The notes beneath the pieces were generated by a model. The model saw only the letters and a list, made by a program, of their open reading frames with translations, ran no database searches and was not told where the DNA came from. DNA of 64,000 nt, taken from assembly GCF_016861605.1 (NCBI RefSeq), contig NZ_BOLM01000004.1:62001-126000 (forward strand), in the 5' to 3' direction. Of this stretch, positions 33,738 to 42,612 are shown in pieces. Both the position numbers and the translations under genes were made by a program. Position 1 is the stretch's first letter; each line of letters opens with the position of its first letter. Origin of the DNA: Levilactobacillus wangkuiensis. GTDB taxonomy: Bacteria > Bacillota > Bacilli > Lactobacillales > Lactobacillaceae.

Positions 33738-33787
33738 AAAATAAGGTATTCCCATTAGCGTTGAAATAATGGGAATACCTTATTTGT
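33738..33787. terminator. Bidirectional terminator
   Basis: AAATAAGGTATTCCCATT pairs with AATGGGAATACCTTATTT between convergent genes. Confidence 0.9.
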
Positions 33788-33819
33788 TTTACTGCCTAAG
33801 CGTTCGCGGTAAAAATAAT

Positions 33820-34668
33820 CTAGATATCAAATTTCGCAATCAGCTTTAAGAGTTTCTCGTTACTGTTTAACCGGGCAAAGGCCGCGGCATCTTGCAAGTC
33901 CTGCTTGATGGCCGCCACATCCCCGTCCTGGGCTCGCGCATTGATGGCGCGTTGGTACAGAATACGAGCCAGGTAGTAGGTCACGTGATACCGGGCGCAG
34001 ACCTGAACGCCGTAATTTAAGAGCTCATCGCTGGCCTTGAGGTCCCCCGTTTGGCCGTAGAACTGGCCCGTGTAGTAAATGATGTTCAGGGACCGCCAAA
34101 TGTTGTGATTGTTTTTAAAGGTCAGGTTGTGAATCTCGCTGGCCACCTTGTTGAAGTAGAATTCGGCGCGCGTCGTGTCGCCATCCTGATCGTAGGCCAC
34201 GCCCATCCCGGTGTACGCCAACAGCGAGTACATCGAGTGGTGACCCTCGTCAAAGCGGTTTAAAATTTGTGAGAAATCATACAGTGCGTCTGCGATACTC
34301 CCGCCGTTGAGAGCCGTCACGTAGCCGCGGATAAAGTAAAAGCGCATTTGAAAGTTGAGGGTGCCGCTGGCTGGGTCGCCCAACTTGGCCAGGCTCTCCT
34401 GGGCAGCATCGTATTCCCCGACCAACAACTGAAATTCCGCCTGTTCCAACGCTTGGGAACGGACAGAGTCTTCATCGTGATTGAGCGGGAAGAGGTCATT
34501 TAACGTCAGCTCGAGCCGGTCACAGAGTTGAAGCAAAATCTTGAGTGACGGCACCTTGCCGTTGCGTTCGAACTTACTGAGCGTGGCTTGGGTACAGATG
34601 CCCTGCGCCAGCTGGTCCTGGGAAAGGTGGAGCCGTTTACGCGTTTCGATAAATATATCAATATTCAT
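33820..34668 (-). CDS. XRE-family regulator with C-terminal TPR domain (Rgg/PlcR type)
   Basis: About 282 residues: an N-terminal helix-turn-helix (LHLSQDQLAQGICTQATLSK, residues about 12-31) and a C-terminal helical repeat region as in RRNPP peptide-responsive regulators. AAGGGATG precedes the ATG at 34668. No small peptide gene is recognised next to it, so it may answer to a peptide encoded elsewhere or have lost peptide control. Confidence 0.82.
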   Translation of the reverse strand: MNIDIFIETRKRLHLSQDQLAQGICTQATLSKFERNGKVPSLKILLQLCDRLELTLNDLFPLNHDEDSVRSQALEQAEFQLLVGEYDAAQESLAKLGDPASGTLNFQMRFYFIRGYVTALNGGSIADALYDFSQILNRFDEGHHSMYSLLAYTGMGVAYDQDGDTTRAEFYFNKVASEIHNLTFKNNHNIWRSLNIIYYTGQFYGQTGDLKASDELLNYGVQVCARYHVTYYLARILYQRAINARAQDGDVAAIKQDLQDAAAFARLNSNEKLLKLIAKFDI

Positions 34669-34727
34669 TACTTGTGCCATCCCTTAAAACGTTATGGACC
34701 TATTATAACAACAAATGGCCCTAACGC

Positions 34728-35357
34728 CTAGCTCTGCCAGCCATGATTTTCGCGATCCCAATCCCGTTTGCGACTGCCGGAAACAAAGGGATTCCCCGCC
34801 ACGATGTAGCGCAGGGGCCGGTCGTGCCAGCTCCCATCGCTGACGCCGACCCGCGACGTGGCGGTCACATGGCGCGGCTGGCGGGTAATGGTCGGGGTAA
34901 TGGTTAAATTATTGGCGCCCAACATCGTGCGGTTCAGGTCCTTGGATTGCAGGCCCAACGCCGCCGTCAGCTTGCCCGGACCATTGGTCACATCTGGGAT
35001 CGGCTTGTCGCGGTGTTGCTGCATCAGGTCCAGCCCCTGGTGGGGTTCGATGCCCCGAATCAGGATTCCTTGCGGCGTGCCGGCCGCCTGAGTCGCCACG
35101 TCCAGCATGTAGTAGCCCCGCAGAATGTAAATGTAAATAGTTCCCGGCGCATCATACAACGCTGCGTTAGCCGCCGTGTAGCGGCCATTAAACGCATGTG
35201 CGGCCGTGTCCTGTTCCCCGAGATAGGCCTCGGCTTCAACAATCCAGCCGCTCATGGTGCCCGCCGGCGTTTGATAAATTAATTCATGGCCCAGTAACTC
35301 TTGGGCAATCTGGGCCGTGGGCCGCCCCGTATAGAAGTCGCCTAACGAATCTGTCAT
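34728..35357 (-). CDS. mpg: DNA-3-methyladenine glycosylase (AAG/MPG family)
   Basis: Excises alkylated purines in base-excision repair. The 209-residue protein has the MPG signatures RPTAQIAQELLGHELIY, IVEAEAYLG with the catalytic Glu, DTAAHAFNGR, and GPGKLTAALG. The ATG at 35357 follows GGGAGGCGAG; an earlier in-frame ATG lacks one. Divergent from the DUF488 gene, which starts 57 bases away, so the promoters must overlap. Confidence 0.92.
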   Translation of the reverse strand: MTDSLGDFYTGRPTAQIAQELLGHELIYQTPAGTMSGWIVEAEAYLGEQDTAAHAFNGRYTAANAALYDAPGTIYIYILRGYYMLDVATQAAGTPQGILIRGIEPHQGLDLMQQHRDKPIPDVTNGPGKLTAALGLQSKDLNRTMLGANNLTITPTITRQPRHVTATSRVGVSDGSWHDRPLRYIVAGNPFVSGSRKRDWDRENHGWQS

Positions 35358-35413
35358 GACTTTTCTCGCCTCCCTTTCGCTATGGTAGAATTGACGCATG
35401 GAGATGGTCAAAT

Positions 35414-35806
35414 ATGGCAATTAAATTGGAACGGATTTACACCAAGCCCGCTGACTTAGCCGGCTACCGGATGCTGGTCGATCGACTCTGGCCCCGCGGC
35501 ATTTCAAAGGTCAACGCCCAACTCGCGTCCTGGGAAAAGGAAATGGGTCCGTCGACCGAGCTGCGCAAATGGTTCAACCACGAGCCGGAAAAGTTCCCGG
35601 TCTTTCAGGAAAAATACCTCGCGGAACTCGAAGCCAACGCCGCGTTACCTGATTTTCTAGACCTCGTTGCCAGCCAACTGGCCACGCAGGACGTGATTTT
35701 CCTGTACGGCGCCAAGGACGAAACGCACAACCAGGCCGTCATTCTCAAGGCCTTCGTGCTTAAGCGTCTGGCTGACCGAGTGCCTGCAGCACGGCTGGCA
35801 GACTAA
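35414..35806 (+). CDS. DUF488 family protein
   Basis: 130 residues with the DUF488 core LVDRLWPRGISK near residue 22 and FLYGAKDETHNQAVIL near the C-terminus. The biochemical role of the family is not established. Its 3' end overlaps the convergent pgmB-like gene by 47 bases, so the last about 15 codons of both genes are read from the same DNA on opposite strands. Confidence 0.88.
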   Translation: MAIKLERIYTKPADLAGYRMLVDRLWPRGISKVNAQLASWEKEMGPSTELRKWFNHEPEKFPVFQEKYLAELEANAALPDFLDLVASQLATQDVIFLYGAKDETHNQAVILKAFVLKRLADRVPAARLAD

Positions 35807-36431
35807 GCGCCGCCGTGCTGGGGAGTTGGGCATCAGCGCCGGGTAACGGATCGGCATTGATTGCCACCGTCAAGCATCCCGCCCGCTTGGCCGACTGCAC
35901 CCCGGTCACGGTGTCTTCGAACGCGACACAGGCTGTGGCCGGTAGATTCAACAACTGAGCCGCTGCCAAATACACGTCGGGGGCCGGCTTGCTGGCCTTG
36001 AGACTGCCCGCCGGGACAATGTGCTTAAAGATATGAGTTAACTGAAGTCGTTCGATTTCGGCCGGCGCGTTGGTCGACGCTGAGGCCAAGGCCAGTGGAT
36101 ACCCAGCCGCGACGAGTTCATTGAGAAACGCCGTGACCCCAGGCAACCGATTGGCTGGCGTCATGGCCGCCACGTACTGCCGGTATAGGTCGTTTTCGTG
36201 ATCCGTAATCGTCTGCATTTCCGCCGGCGTGAACGCGCCTTGCCGGTTGGCCGAAGCCAGAATCGTTTGCAGGGAACCCAGGCGACTCATGCCGGGCAAC
36301 ACCTCGGCCAAGTTGGTCGTCCACGGAATGTCCAGTTCAGCCGCAATGGCCTGCCAGGACGCCAAATGATACTGCCAAGAATCGGCAATCACGCCGTGGA
36401 GGTCGAAAAGAAATCCTTGAATTTTCGCCAT
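35760..36431 (-). CDS. HAD phosphatase / beta-phosphoglucomutase-like
   Basis: 223-residue HAD-family protein with a helical cap. Motif I reads FLFDLHGVIAD: the nucleophile Asp is present but the second Asp of the DxD pair, the general acid/base in beta-phosphoglucomutase, is His. Motif II LALASAST, Lys in KASKPAPDVYL and motif III FEDTVTGVQSA are intact. The overall resemblance is to PgmB, but the Asp-to-His change makes mutase activity doubtful. The start at 36431 lies just downstream of a possible element remnant (36453-36512). Confidence 0.8.
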   Translation of the reverse strand: MAKIQGFLFDLHGVIADSWQYHLASWQAIAAELDIPWTTNLAEVLPGMSRLGSLQTILASANRQGAFTPAEMQTITDHENDLYRQYVAAMTPANRLPGVTAFLNELVAAGYPLALASASTNAPAEIERLQLTHIFKHIVPAGSLKASKPAPDVYLAAAQLLNLPATACVAFEDTVTGVQSAKRAGCLTVAINADPLPGADAQLPSTAALSLPAVLQALGQPDA

Positions 36432-36452
36432 GCTCGTTCCCCCTATTTAGCC

Positions 36453-36512
36453 AAGTGGTTGGACGTTGCTGGCGCCTTACCGGGCGGCTCTGATACGTTC
36501 AACCACACTTTT
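36453..36512 (-). repeat. Core-deleted remnant of the structured element
   Basis: AAGTGGTTG and CAACCAC form terminal arms, with GAGCC and GGCGCC-type foot sequences (CGCCTTACCGGGCGGCTC) joined directly between them. The GCGCCTTACCGG string is identical to the 3' foot of the class B element at 17705. All of the branched head is gone. It sits about 20 nt upstream of the HAD gene. Confidence 0.5.
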
Positions 36513-36629
36513 GGTCTTTGATTTAACCTTTAAGATATTTCAATTATACACCATCACTTCACTCTTATTCCTTGGCAATTGCCGTGACAGTGACATGATT
36601 TAACTGTCCATTTAGACAGTCATAAAATC

Positions 36630-36680
36630 AATAGAGACGTAGACCTATCATTCACGATAGTCATCTACGTCTCTATTTAA
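36630..36680. terminator. Long inverted repeat, bidirectional terminator
   Basis: AATAGAGACGTAGA pairs perfectly with TCTACGTCTCTATT, with an inner CTATC/GATAG stem. Confidence 0.8.
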
Positions 36681-36741
36681 TTGCTAAACCAAAAGAAGGT
36701 CAGCCACCAAATAGCAGCCAACCTTCATCGATTTGTTTAAA

Positions 36742-37200
36742 CTAACGAATGACAATCACCGACACATCGGCCTTCTTCGTCAACCGCAACCCAATGGCAC
36801 CGGGCTTACCGTGACTAGCAAAGTCCACGTCGGCACCGGAGACGATTAGGTCTGGCTGAAAGTCCGGCACGATTTTTTGCAAGATCACGTCGTCCACGTC
36901 GCCGCCTTCAGCGATGATGGCCCGAACTTCTTCGACACCAAAGGCCGTGGCCTTCTTGGCGTACTCCTGAACAACGCGACGCAAGTGTTCACGCTTTTCG
37001 TTCAGCTTATCCGGCATCAAAGATTCATAAATACTAATGTCATTACTTTCCAGAACGGAAGCAATTCCCAGGTGAGCACCGTAGTCCTTCGCCATGGTCA
37101 TCGCAAACCGAAACGCCCGACTGGTCGATGGACGATCATCCTCATCGATCGTAATCAAAATGCGTCGGAAAAACAGCGGATCATTACTTTCATCTGCCAT
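36742..37200 (-). CDS. Universal stress protein
   Basis: 152-residue UspA-fold protein (RRILITIDEDDRPSTSRAFRFA at the start; VSGADVD...GKPGAIGLRLTKKADVSVIVI at the end). The G-x2-G-x9-G-S/T ATP motif is only partly kept, so ATP binding is uncertain. Typical of stress-induced cytosolic proteins in lactobacilli. Confidence 0.88.
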   Translation of the reverse strand: MADESNDPLFFRRILITIDEDDRPSTSRAFRFAMTMAKDYGAHLGIASVLESNDISIYESLMPDKLNEKREHLRRVVQEYAKKATAFGVEEVRAIIAEGGDVDDVILQKIVPDFQPDLIVSGADVDFASHGKPGAIGLRLTKKADVSVIVIR

Positions 37201-37357
37201 AATCAGTTAATTCCCTCCAATGAATGATTCGGCCCCCATTGTATCATATCTAGCAATGAAACTGGGACTTAATCTTTTCATTTAATATCAGATTCGTGTG
37301 GTGGTGTTACTGAAACCGGTCCTCGTTGGTTCTATCGGTGGTCCACCTAAAGACGAT

Positions 37358-37387
37358 AAAAGGCCAGGACACCAGGTCCCAGCCTCA
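37358..37387 (-). terminator. Terminator-like repeat, left copy
   Basis: AAAAGGCCAGGACACCAGG with GTCCCAGCCT. An almost identical copy is at 39425-39455; the two flank the low-GC lipoprotein region. Confidence 0.6.
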
Positions 37388-37395
37388 TACTTTTT

Positions 37396-37530
37396 CTAAT
37401 CAAAATCTGCTATAGGGAATGAACTTAAGTCCTTAGGCATTTTTGTGGAAAATTTCACCTTTCCATTACGATAGACTGTAGCCGTACCATCGTCCCCCAT
37501 AGTCATAACCTGAGCAAACTTCCTGTTTCT
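37396..37530 (-). pseudogene. Fragment of a second GW-lipoprotein gene
   Basis: Read on the minus strand this stretch ends TATVYRNGKVKFSTKMPKDL...FPIADFD-stop, clearly homologous to the C-terminus of the neighbouring lipoprotein (ATIWIYRSGKVRFNTHMPKD...YPLSDFK). It lacks the rest of the gene. It is probably what is left of a tandem duplicate. Confidence 0.75.
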
Positions 37531-37620
37531 TTTAGACCTTGTCTCCTCAGACTAAAGACCTCCACTCCTTGCTAGTGACTAAGCATTTGGCGTCCTTTAC
37601 AATCTGCCTGAATCAGGTTC

Positions 37621-38850
37621 TTACTTAAAATCAGATAGAGGATAACTCGCAACGTCTTTCGGCATATGTGTGTTGAATCTAACCTTTCCACTCCGATAGA
37701 TCCAGATAGTAGCTTGACTATCAGTCCCATACGTTCGTACCCGAACCATTTTCTTACTCTTTTGCTTATAAAAATGCACGGTTGACCACGATTGCTCATC
37801 AAAATCATGTGAAACGGTAAAATGTGTGCGTAACTTTTTCTTACTGGTAATCTTCTTCCAAGGTTTACGCCAATACTCATAGGTCTGCGCTCTAACTGCT
37901 TTCCCATTCTTAAAATTAAACACAATGGGCCGATTATCCATTCCTATTGTTAGAATACGCAAAGTATGGCGTTTCTTGTTACGAATTTGATAAACACGTT
38001 GCGATAATGCCGTACTATCATTCACATCAACTCGTGTGCCCGTCGATTTTTTACTCTGCTTTTTCATCACCATTTTTTCGTGACCTTTGGGGTTAAGAAA
38101 TTGCTTACCAGGATCACGATAATACCCAGCAACTAAAGTTTTTGATGACTTGTAGACCCACCCCAAAGAGCGCTTGGCAGTCTCCAAATAAACATAATGG
38201 TTCCCCTTGTATGTGACTAACTCTTTCGTCGCATACAATTGAGTTGATACTAATCGGTCAAATACGTGGGAAACATAAGTATAGTGCTTTGTATTAGCTG
38301 GCGCAGACCAAATCCGATGAGCATAGGGATTACCAACGTAATACGGTTGCTTTTGTGAGTAAGTCCATTCAGATTTTACCGTTGAAAATTGCTTGAGGCC
38401 ATCGGCTTTAACAACACCGAAATCATTATCACTGATATAATCTGCAGAACCTTCTGGACTTTTAGCATTTTCAAAACCATTTGCCGCATAGCTAAACACA
38501 CGAAAGTACGTTCCAGTAGTCGTAACATACTTTTTTGTTGCCCCAAAAATACTTCCCCGAGCTGTTACATTATCAGAAATAATACCGTCCTTAGAACCAT
38601 AATCTTTCAGATTATAATAAAAGACCGTCTTTTTATTTGCTACTTTGTATGCAATATCTGGATTCATCTTCTCAGTTGAGAGAATCTTCCCAGCTAATGA
38701 TGGCTTTGATGTGGAACTAGCTTTTGACAGGCTAGTCTTAATTTTCGAAGATGAGGAAGCTTTTGCCCTCTGCGATGATTGGGCTGTACAGCCCACTTCA
38801 ACTATACCTATGAAAATGCATAAAAGAACAACAAACCTCTCTTTGAACAC
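37621..38850 (-). CDS. Surface lipoprotein with GW-like domain
   Basis: 409 residues. A lipobox VEVGC at residues 17-21 after a short hydrophobic signal indicates lipid anchoring outside the membrane. A Ser/Lys-rich linker follows, then a region with GW-type repeats (YVYLETAKRSLGWVYKSS), and a C-terminal domain of unknown function. Starts with GTG at 38850, nine bases after GGGGG. GC is visibly lower than in the neighbours, which suggests acquisition. A C-terminal fragment of a paralogue lies just downstream. Confidence 0.75.
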   Translation of the reverse strand: MFKERFVVLLCIFIGIVEVGCTAQSSQRAKASSSSKIKTSLSKASSTSKPSLAGKILSTEKMNPDIAYKVANKKTVFYYNLKDYGSKDGIISDNVTARGSIFGATKKYVTTTGTYFRVFSYAANGFENAKSPEGSADYISDNDFGVVKADGLKQFSTVKSEWTYSQKQPYYVGNPYAHRIWSAPANTKHYTYVSHVFDRLVSTQLYATKELVTYKGNHYVYLETAKRSLGWVYKSSKTLVAGYYRDPGKQFLNPKGHEKMVMKKQSKKSTGTRVDVNDSTALSQRVYQIRNKKRHTLRILTIGMDNRPIVFNFKNGKAVRAQTYEYWRKPWKKITSKKKLRTHFTVSHDFDEQSWSTVHFYKQKSKKMVRVRTYGTDSQATIWIYRSGKVRFNTHMPKDVASYPLSDFK

Positions 38851-39424
38851 AGTATTATTCCCCCATAACTAATTCTTTCAACCGACCTAATACTTTCTGC
38901 CTGACCGTTCATAATCAAGGATTCATCATCCTGATAACAGACTGTAGTTTAGCAGTTCTGTACATTTTTTTAACTGAAGTAATCTCCGATCCTTCAGTGC
39001 CACATGATCCCTTCCGTATGCATGCTAGCAATCTACTTCACCTTTTAATCTTTTCACTTCATACGATAACTTGCATAGGTTCAGTAAAAAATGCTTGTAG
39101 CAGAATCCACATGATTTTTCTCACGGTTTCCTTCAGATGTTGCACAGCCAAACTGTTACTCAGTTCACAAATAGATGCTCATCATCTCAAAAAAACAACA
39201 CGGACAGCGCTATGATTAATCTTTCATTGTATAAAAACCATATTGAAAGCAGTGAATTAATACGTTTATAATACTGCACCTCCCATGAACCAATTGCAAG
39301 CTAATATGACAAAGCATTTTAAAAGTTGACTATTCTAACTATCAATTTTCATGGAACACATCTACTGTTCAATCAGTACGAGTGAAACAGCCTTTAACTG
39401 AGGATTGACCTAGTACGCTGCACA
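38851..39424. other. AT-rich stretch upstream of the lipoprotein gene
   Basis: No gene supported. The ORF at 38997-39215 has no ribosome binding site or known product. The promoter of the lipoprotein should be here but I could not choose one. Confidence 0.4.
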
Positions 39425-39455
39425 AAAAAGGCCAGGACACCAAGTCCCAGCCTCA
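39425..39455 (-). terminator. Terminator-like repeat, right copy
   Basis: AAAAAGGCCAGGACACCAAG with GTCCCAGCCT; see 37358-37387. Confidence 0.6.
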
Positions 39456-39528
39456 CGATACAAATTCAATTAATTTTAATTCAGTCCACCCGACTAATAA
39501 TCACTCACCGACCAGCGACCCAAACTAG

Positions 39529-39787
39529 TGTCAGCCGCAGGGCTGGGAAAACTGGGCCGGTCGTGGTAGTGACCAGAGACGAGCCAAGGTGCCCGGCTGT
39601 GTCGATGGGCTAGGCTGGGGTATTTCCCCAGCCTAGCCCATGGGACAACCTTTGAGACCGCTTTTCAGGCTCAAAGTTGAGGTGGAAGCCCGCTTCACAG
39701 GCTGGAACCGACCCCACAGCAGGGCGCCTTGAGCTCGGCGGCGGGAACGGACACGACCAGGCCCAGTTTTCACCAGCCCAGAGGCAA
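39529..39787 (+). ncRNA. Structured intergenic element, class A
   Basis: Plus strand. The apical hairpin is perfect: ATGGGCTAGGCTGGGG pairs with CCCCAGCCTAGCCCAT around TATTT. Other copies have ATGGCCTTGGCTGGGG there, so both strands vary in step. The foot is GGGCTGGGAAAACTGGGCC with GGCCCAGTTTTCACCAGCCC. The 3' end is nine bases from the stop of the BCCT gene, convergent. Together with 42424-42612 it brackets BCCT and maa. Confidence 0.88.
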
Positions 39788-39795
39788 TCAAAAAA

Positions 39796-41409
39796 CTAGT
39801 TAGCGTGGTCTGGTGATAAGATCATTGGGCCGCGGACGGCGCGTGGTAATTCAACCGTAATCCGACGAACAACAACGGGTTGTGGCACCACCACAGGGGC
39901 GACCTTAGGCTTAGCTGCCAGCATATGCCAAATGGAATGCAGCAGCAGGATGCAGACAAACATCAGTGGGAAACCGGCAATCGTTGACACGGTTTGCACG
40001 GTCTTGAAGCCCCCGACCATCACAATCCCGAAGGAGAAGATGATGAAGACAACCACCCAGATCATCCGGTTCCAGCGACTAGGTTCCTGCCCGTCATCCA
40101 AGTGTAAACTCGTGAAGGATGACACGATGAAGGCGGACGACGAAATCGTCGTGGCCAAGAAGATAAAGCAGGAAATACAGTACAATGCCAGAATGATCAT
40201 CTTAAATGGCAACGTCGCAATCACCGTGGCAACCACGGCGGCTTGACCCTGTGTGTTTAAGATGTGGACCAAGTTAACGGCCCCGGTCTGTTGGAGCCAC
40301 AAGGAGTATCCACCAAAGATGGCGTAGAAACTCATGCACCCCAAGGCCCCGTAGGTTAACATGCCGACTAAGACCTGACGAATCGTCCGACCCTTAGAAA
40401 TCCGGGCAATGAACAGCCCCATGACGGGCATGTAAGACAACCACCAACCCCAGTAGAAAATGGTTTCCTGCTGAGCAGTGGCGTCCCCACCATTAGGTAA
40501 CGTGTTGGTCGACATCGCGATAAACTTTTGCGCCATCAACCCAATACTGTTGGTTTCAGAATTTAAAATGTAAACCGTTGGTCCGATAATTAAAATAATG
40601 GCTAAGAGACCCAGCGCCGTCCAGATGTGGGCGGAACTTAACCGGTTGATTCCACCGTTTAACCCGTGGAATACCGTGACGGCAAATAAAATAAACAGGA
40701 TAATGAAGAGCTCAATTTTTAGCATCAAGTTGTCTTGAACACCTGTAAGCCGGCTCAAAACTTTGGAAATAATCGGAATTTCCATCCCGACGGATGATCC
40801 GATCCCACCCATGATTCCAAAGACGACCAGGAAGTCAACGATGTGGCGAGCCACAATCTTGCCCTTACTGTCTCCTTGCAAACTGGTGATAGCGGCACTG
40901 ACCCGTTGGACCTTGCCGTGCTTCACGTACAACACGTAAGCAATCGCAATCGTGGCCGGCGCGAACATCATCCACGCCATTGGCCCCCAGTTGAATTGCC
41001 CCATCATGTGCGCTGCGCTGTAGGCGTTGCTCGAGAATGGCTTGAAACCAAACGCCGGGTGCTGCAGGTAGCGCAATGGATCAACGATGGACAGCATCAA
41101 GATACTGGCATCAATCGCCGTTGCGAAGACCATGCTCCCCCACTGGAAGTTGCTGTAGTGGGGCTTGTCTTCAGGGTCACCTAATTTCACCTTACCAAAC
41201 TTACCAAATGCCAAATACATAAAAAATAAAAAGTTGACCACGTACACCATCATATAAGCCCATGACATGCGAGTATCAATCCAATTCAAGATTGAGCTAA
41301 GGGTAGCCTGTAACTGGCCACCACCTAAAATAAATAGCAATGACGCGAGAATAAATAAAACGATGGTTGGTACGAATACTAACTTATCAATATTTTTACG
41401 CGCTAAAAT
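39796..41409 (-). CDS. BCCT-family betaine/carnitine/choline transporter
   Basis: About 537 residues with 12 membrane helices; imports a trimethylammonium compound, normally for osmoprotection. The conserved protein continues upstream of the first TTG at 41340: ARKNIDKLVFVPTIVLFILAS is in frame and typical of BCCT N-termini. In that extension the only possible start after the in-frame stop (TGA at 41422-41424 region) is ATT at 41409, seven bases after GGAGG. So the gene either uses a rare ATT start or has lost its ATG. The helix-8 tryptophan region lies in GLFIARISKGRTIRQ, the expected BCCT motif. Confidence 0.85.
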   Translation of the reverse strand: MLARKNIDKLVFVPTIVLFILASLLFILGGGQLQATLSSILNWIDTRMSWAYMMVYVVNFLFFMYLAFGKFGKVKLGDPEDKPHYSNFQWGSMVFATAIDASILMLSIVDPLRYLQHPAFGFKPFSSNAYSAAHMMGQFNWGPMAWMMFAPATIAIAYVLYVKHGKVQRVSAAITSLQGDSKGKIVARHIVDFLVVFGIMGGIGSSVGMEIPIISKVLSRLTGVQDNLMLKIELFIILFILFAVTVFHGLNGGINRLSSAHIWTALGLLAIILIIGPTVYILNSETNSIGLMAQKFIAMSTNTLPNGGDATAQQETIFYWGWWLSYMPVMGLFIARISKGRTIRQVLVGMLTYGALGCMSFYAIFGGYSLWLQQTGAVNLVHILNTQGQAAVVATVIATLPFKMIILALYCISCFIFLATTISSSAFIVSSFTSLHLDDGQEPSRWNRMIWVVVFIIFSFGIVMVGGFKTVQTVSTIAGFPLMFVCILLLHSIWHMLAAKPKVAPVVVPQPVVVRRITVELPRAVRGPMILSPDHAN

Positions 41410-41718
41410 AAATAATCCTCCTCATTTGTTTCCTGCGAGCCAAGCTCCCAGCGGATGGTGCCTCAATTAGATTGTACGAAAAAAGCGCGGTTCCAGGGTC
41501 GTTATCCGAGCTACCTGTACAGCGCGCTACCGTTGAATACAAATTGCTTTCGAAAATCTTCTTAAAGCGATATCCAAAGTCTATTATACGCGGTCGAATT
41601 AATTAGTAAAATCTTGCTGGACGATAAGTTTTTTCTGCGGCAAATAAACCGGTTACATGCCACGTCATGTTAGGAATCTAAGAATTTGATTAGAATTTCT
41701 AGATTTCTGAAAATGGCC
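41410..41718. other. Intergenic stretch between BCCT and maa
   Basis: About 300 nt holding the BCCT ribosome binding site and presumably its promoter; no gene is seen. Confidence 0.5.
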
Positions 41719-42327
41719 TTACTTTTGCAACTTATCGGGCCATTCTTGCAAAGCCTTGGCATTACCAGTTTCACTGTTGTCAATTTCCTTGATGACGCGG
41801 GCAGGGTTGCCGGCAATCACCACGTTATCCCCGAAGGATTTGGTGACCACGGAACCGGCGCCCACGACCACGTTGTCCCCCAACGTCACGCCGGGCAGAA
41901 TCGTAACCCGGCCACCGAGCCAGGCGTTATCGCCAATGGTAATCGGCGCACCCATTTCAACATCGTGGGTCCGCGCCATCGCGTTCAACGGGTGAACCGG
42001 CGTGTAGAGCCCAATGTTGGGGCCAAAATAACAGTTGCGGCCGATTGTGATGGGACAGGTGTCCAGGAAAGTCATGTCGTAGTTGCCGTAGAAGTGGTCG
42101 CCGATGTGAATGTTCCAGCCATAGTCAAACGTAAAGCTGGCCTCAACAAAGAAGTCATCCCCGGTGTCGCTGATCAATTGCTTGTAAGCGGCATTGCGCT
42201 GCTGATTGTCTGGTAATTGGTTCGCCGCCTGCAAGGTCTTGCGGGCTAGTACTCGACGGTCGATCAGTTCCTTATCAAATTGGTCATAGGGTTGTCCCGC
42301 CGTCATTTTTTCGCGTTCAGTTGCCAT
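41719..42327 (-). CDS. maa: Maltose/galactoside O-acetyltransferase family
   Basis: 202-residue left-handed beta-helix acetyltransferase (Maa/LacA/NodL family) that transfers acetyl from acetyl-CoA to a sugar hydroxyl. N-terminal Mac domain (EREKMTAGQPYDQFDKELI) followed by hexapeptide repeats (FGPNIGLYTPVHPL, APITIGDNAWLGGRV, GVTLGDNVVVGAGS) and the catalytic His in TPVHP. Upstream lies a class C structured element in the same orientation. Confidence 0.92.
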   Translation of the reverse strand: MATEREKMTAGQPYDQFDKELIDRRVLARKTLQAANQLPDNQQRNAAYKQLISDTGDDFFVEASFTFDYGWNIHIGDHFYGNYDMTFLDTCPITIGRNCYFGPNIGLYTPVHPLNAMARTHDVEMGAPITIGDNAWLGGRVTILPGVTLGDNVVVGAGSVVTKSFGDNVVIAGNPARVIKEIDNSETGNAKALQEWPDKLQK

Positions 42328-42423
42328 AATTCAAATCACTCCTCTGTTTCCATGATAACACTCTGCTTCTTTTGGTGTTTTGGGTTCGAGGCATGAGGGT
42401 CAAGGTCAAAAGCAGTGCAGAGG

Positions 42424-42612
42424 CGTTCCGCCTGCGGCTGGCAGGGACCAGTACGCCTCTGGGGCACGGGGCAAGCCAAAGAGCGGTCTTGCCCCTCGCT
42501 GGGAGCCTCGCAACCCCCGAGTCCCCCAGACGTCCCGTGCCCTAGGCTGAGAAAGAACCTCAGCCAATGCCACCGACACAGGCGGTGGTCCCTGCCAGCC
42601 TCCGACTCCACA
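42424..42612 (-). ncRNA. Structured intergenic element, class C
   Basis: Minus strand: GGA-GGCTGGCAGGGACCA pairs with TGGTCCCTGCCAGCC-GCA. CGCCTGTGTCGG, the apical GGCTGAGG/CCTCAGCC and GGGGCAAGACCG/CGG-CTTGCCCC hairpins follow. The foot sequence is unique among the copies and perfectly paired. The 3' end is about 100 nt from the maa start codon. Confidence 0.85.

Noticed and set aside
38997-39215. 72-residue ORF upstream of the lipoprotein gene
   Set aside because: No start signal and low-complexity composition expected for AT-rich non-coding DNA.
41267-41470. Alternative small gene over the BCCT start
   Set aside because: It is antisense to the conserved BCCT N-terminus, which has the clear ribosome binding site.
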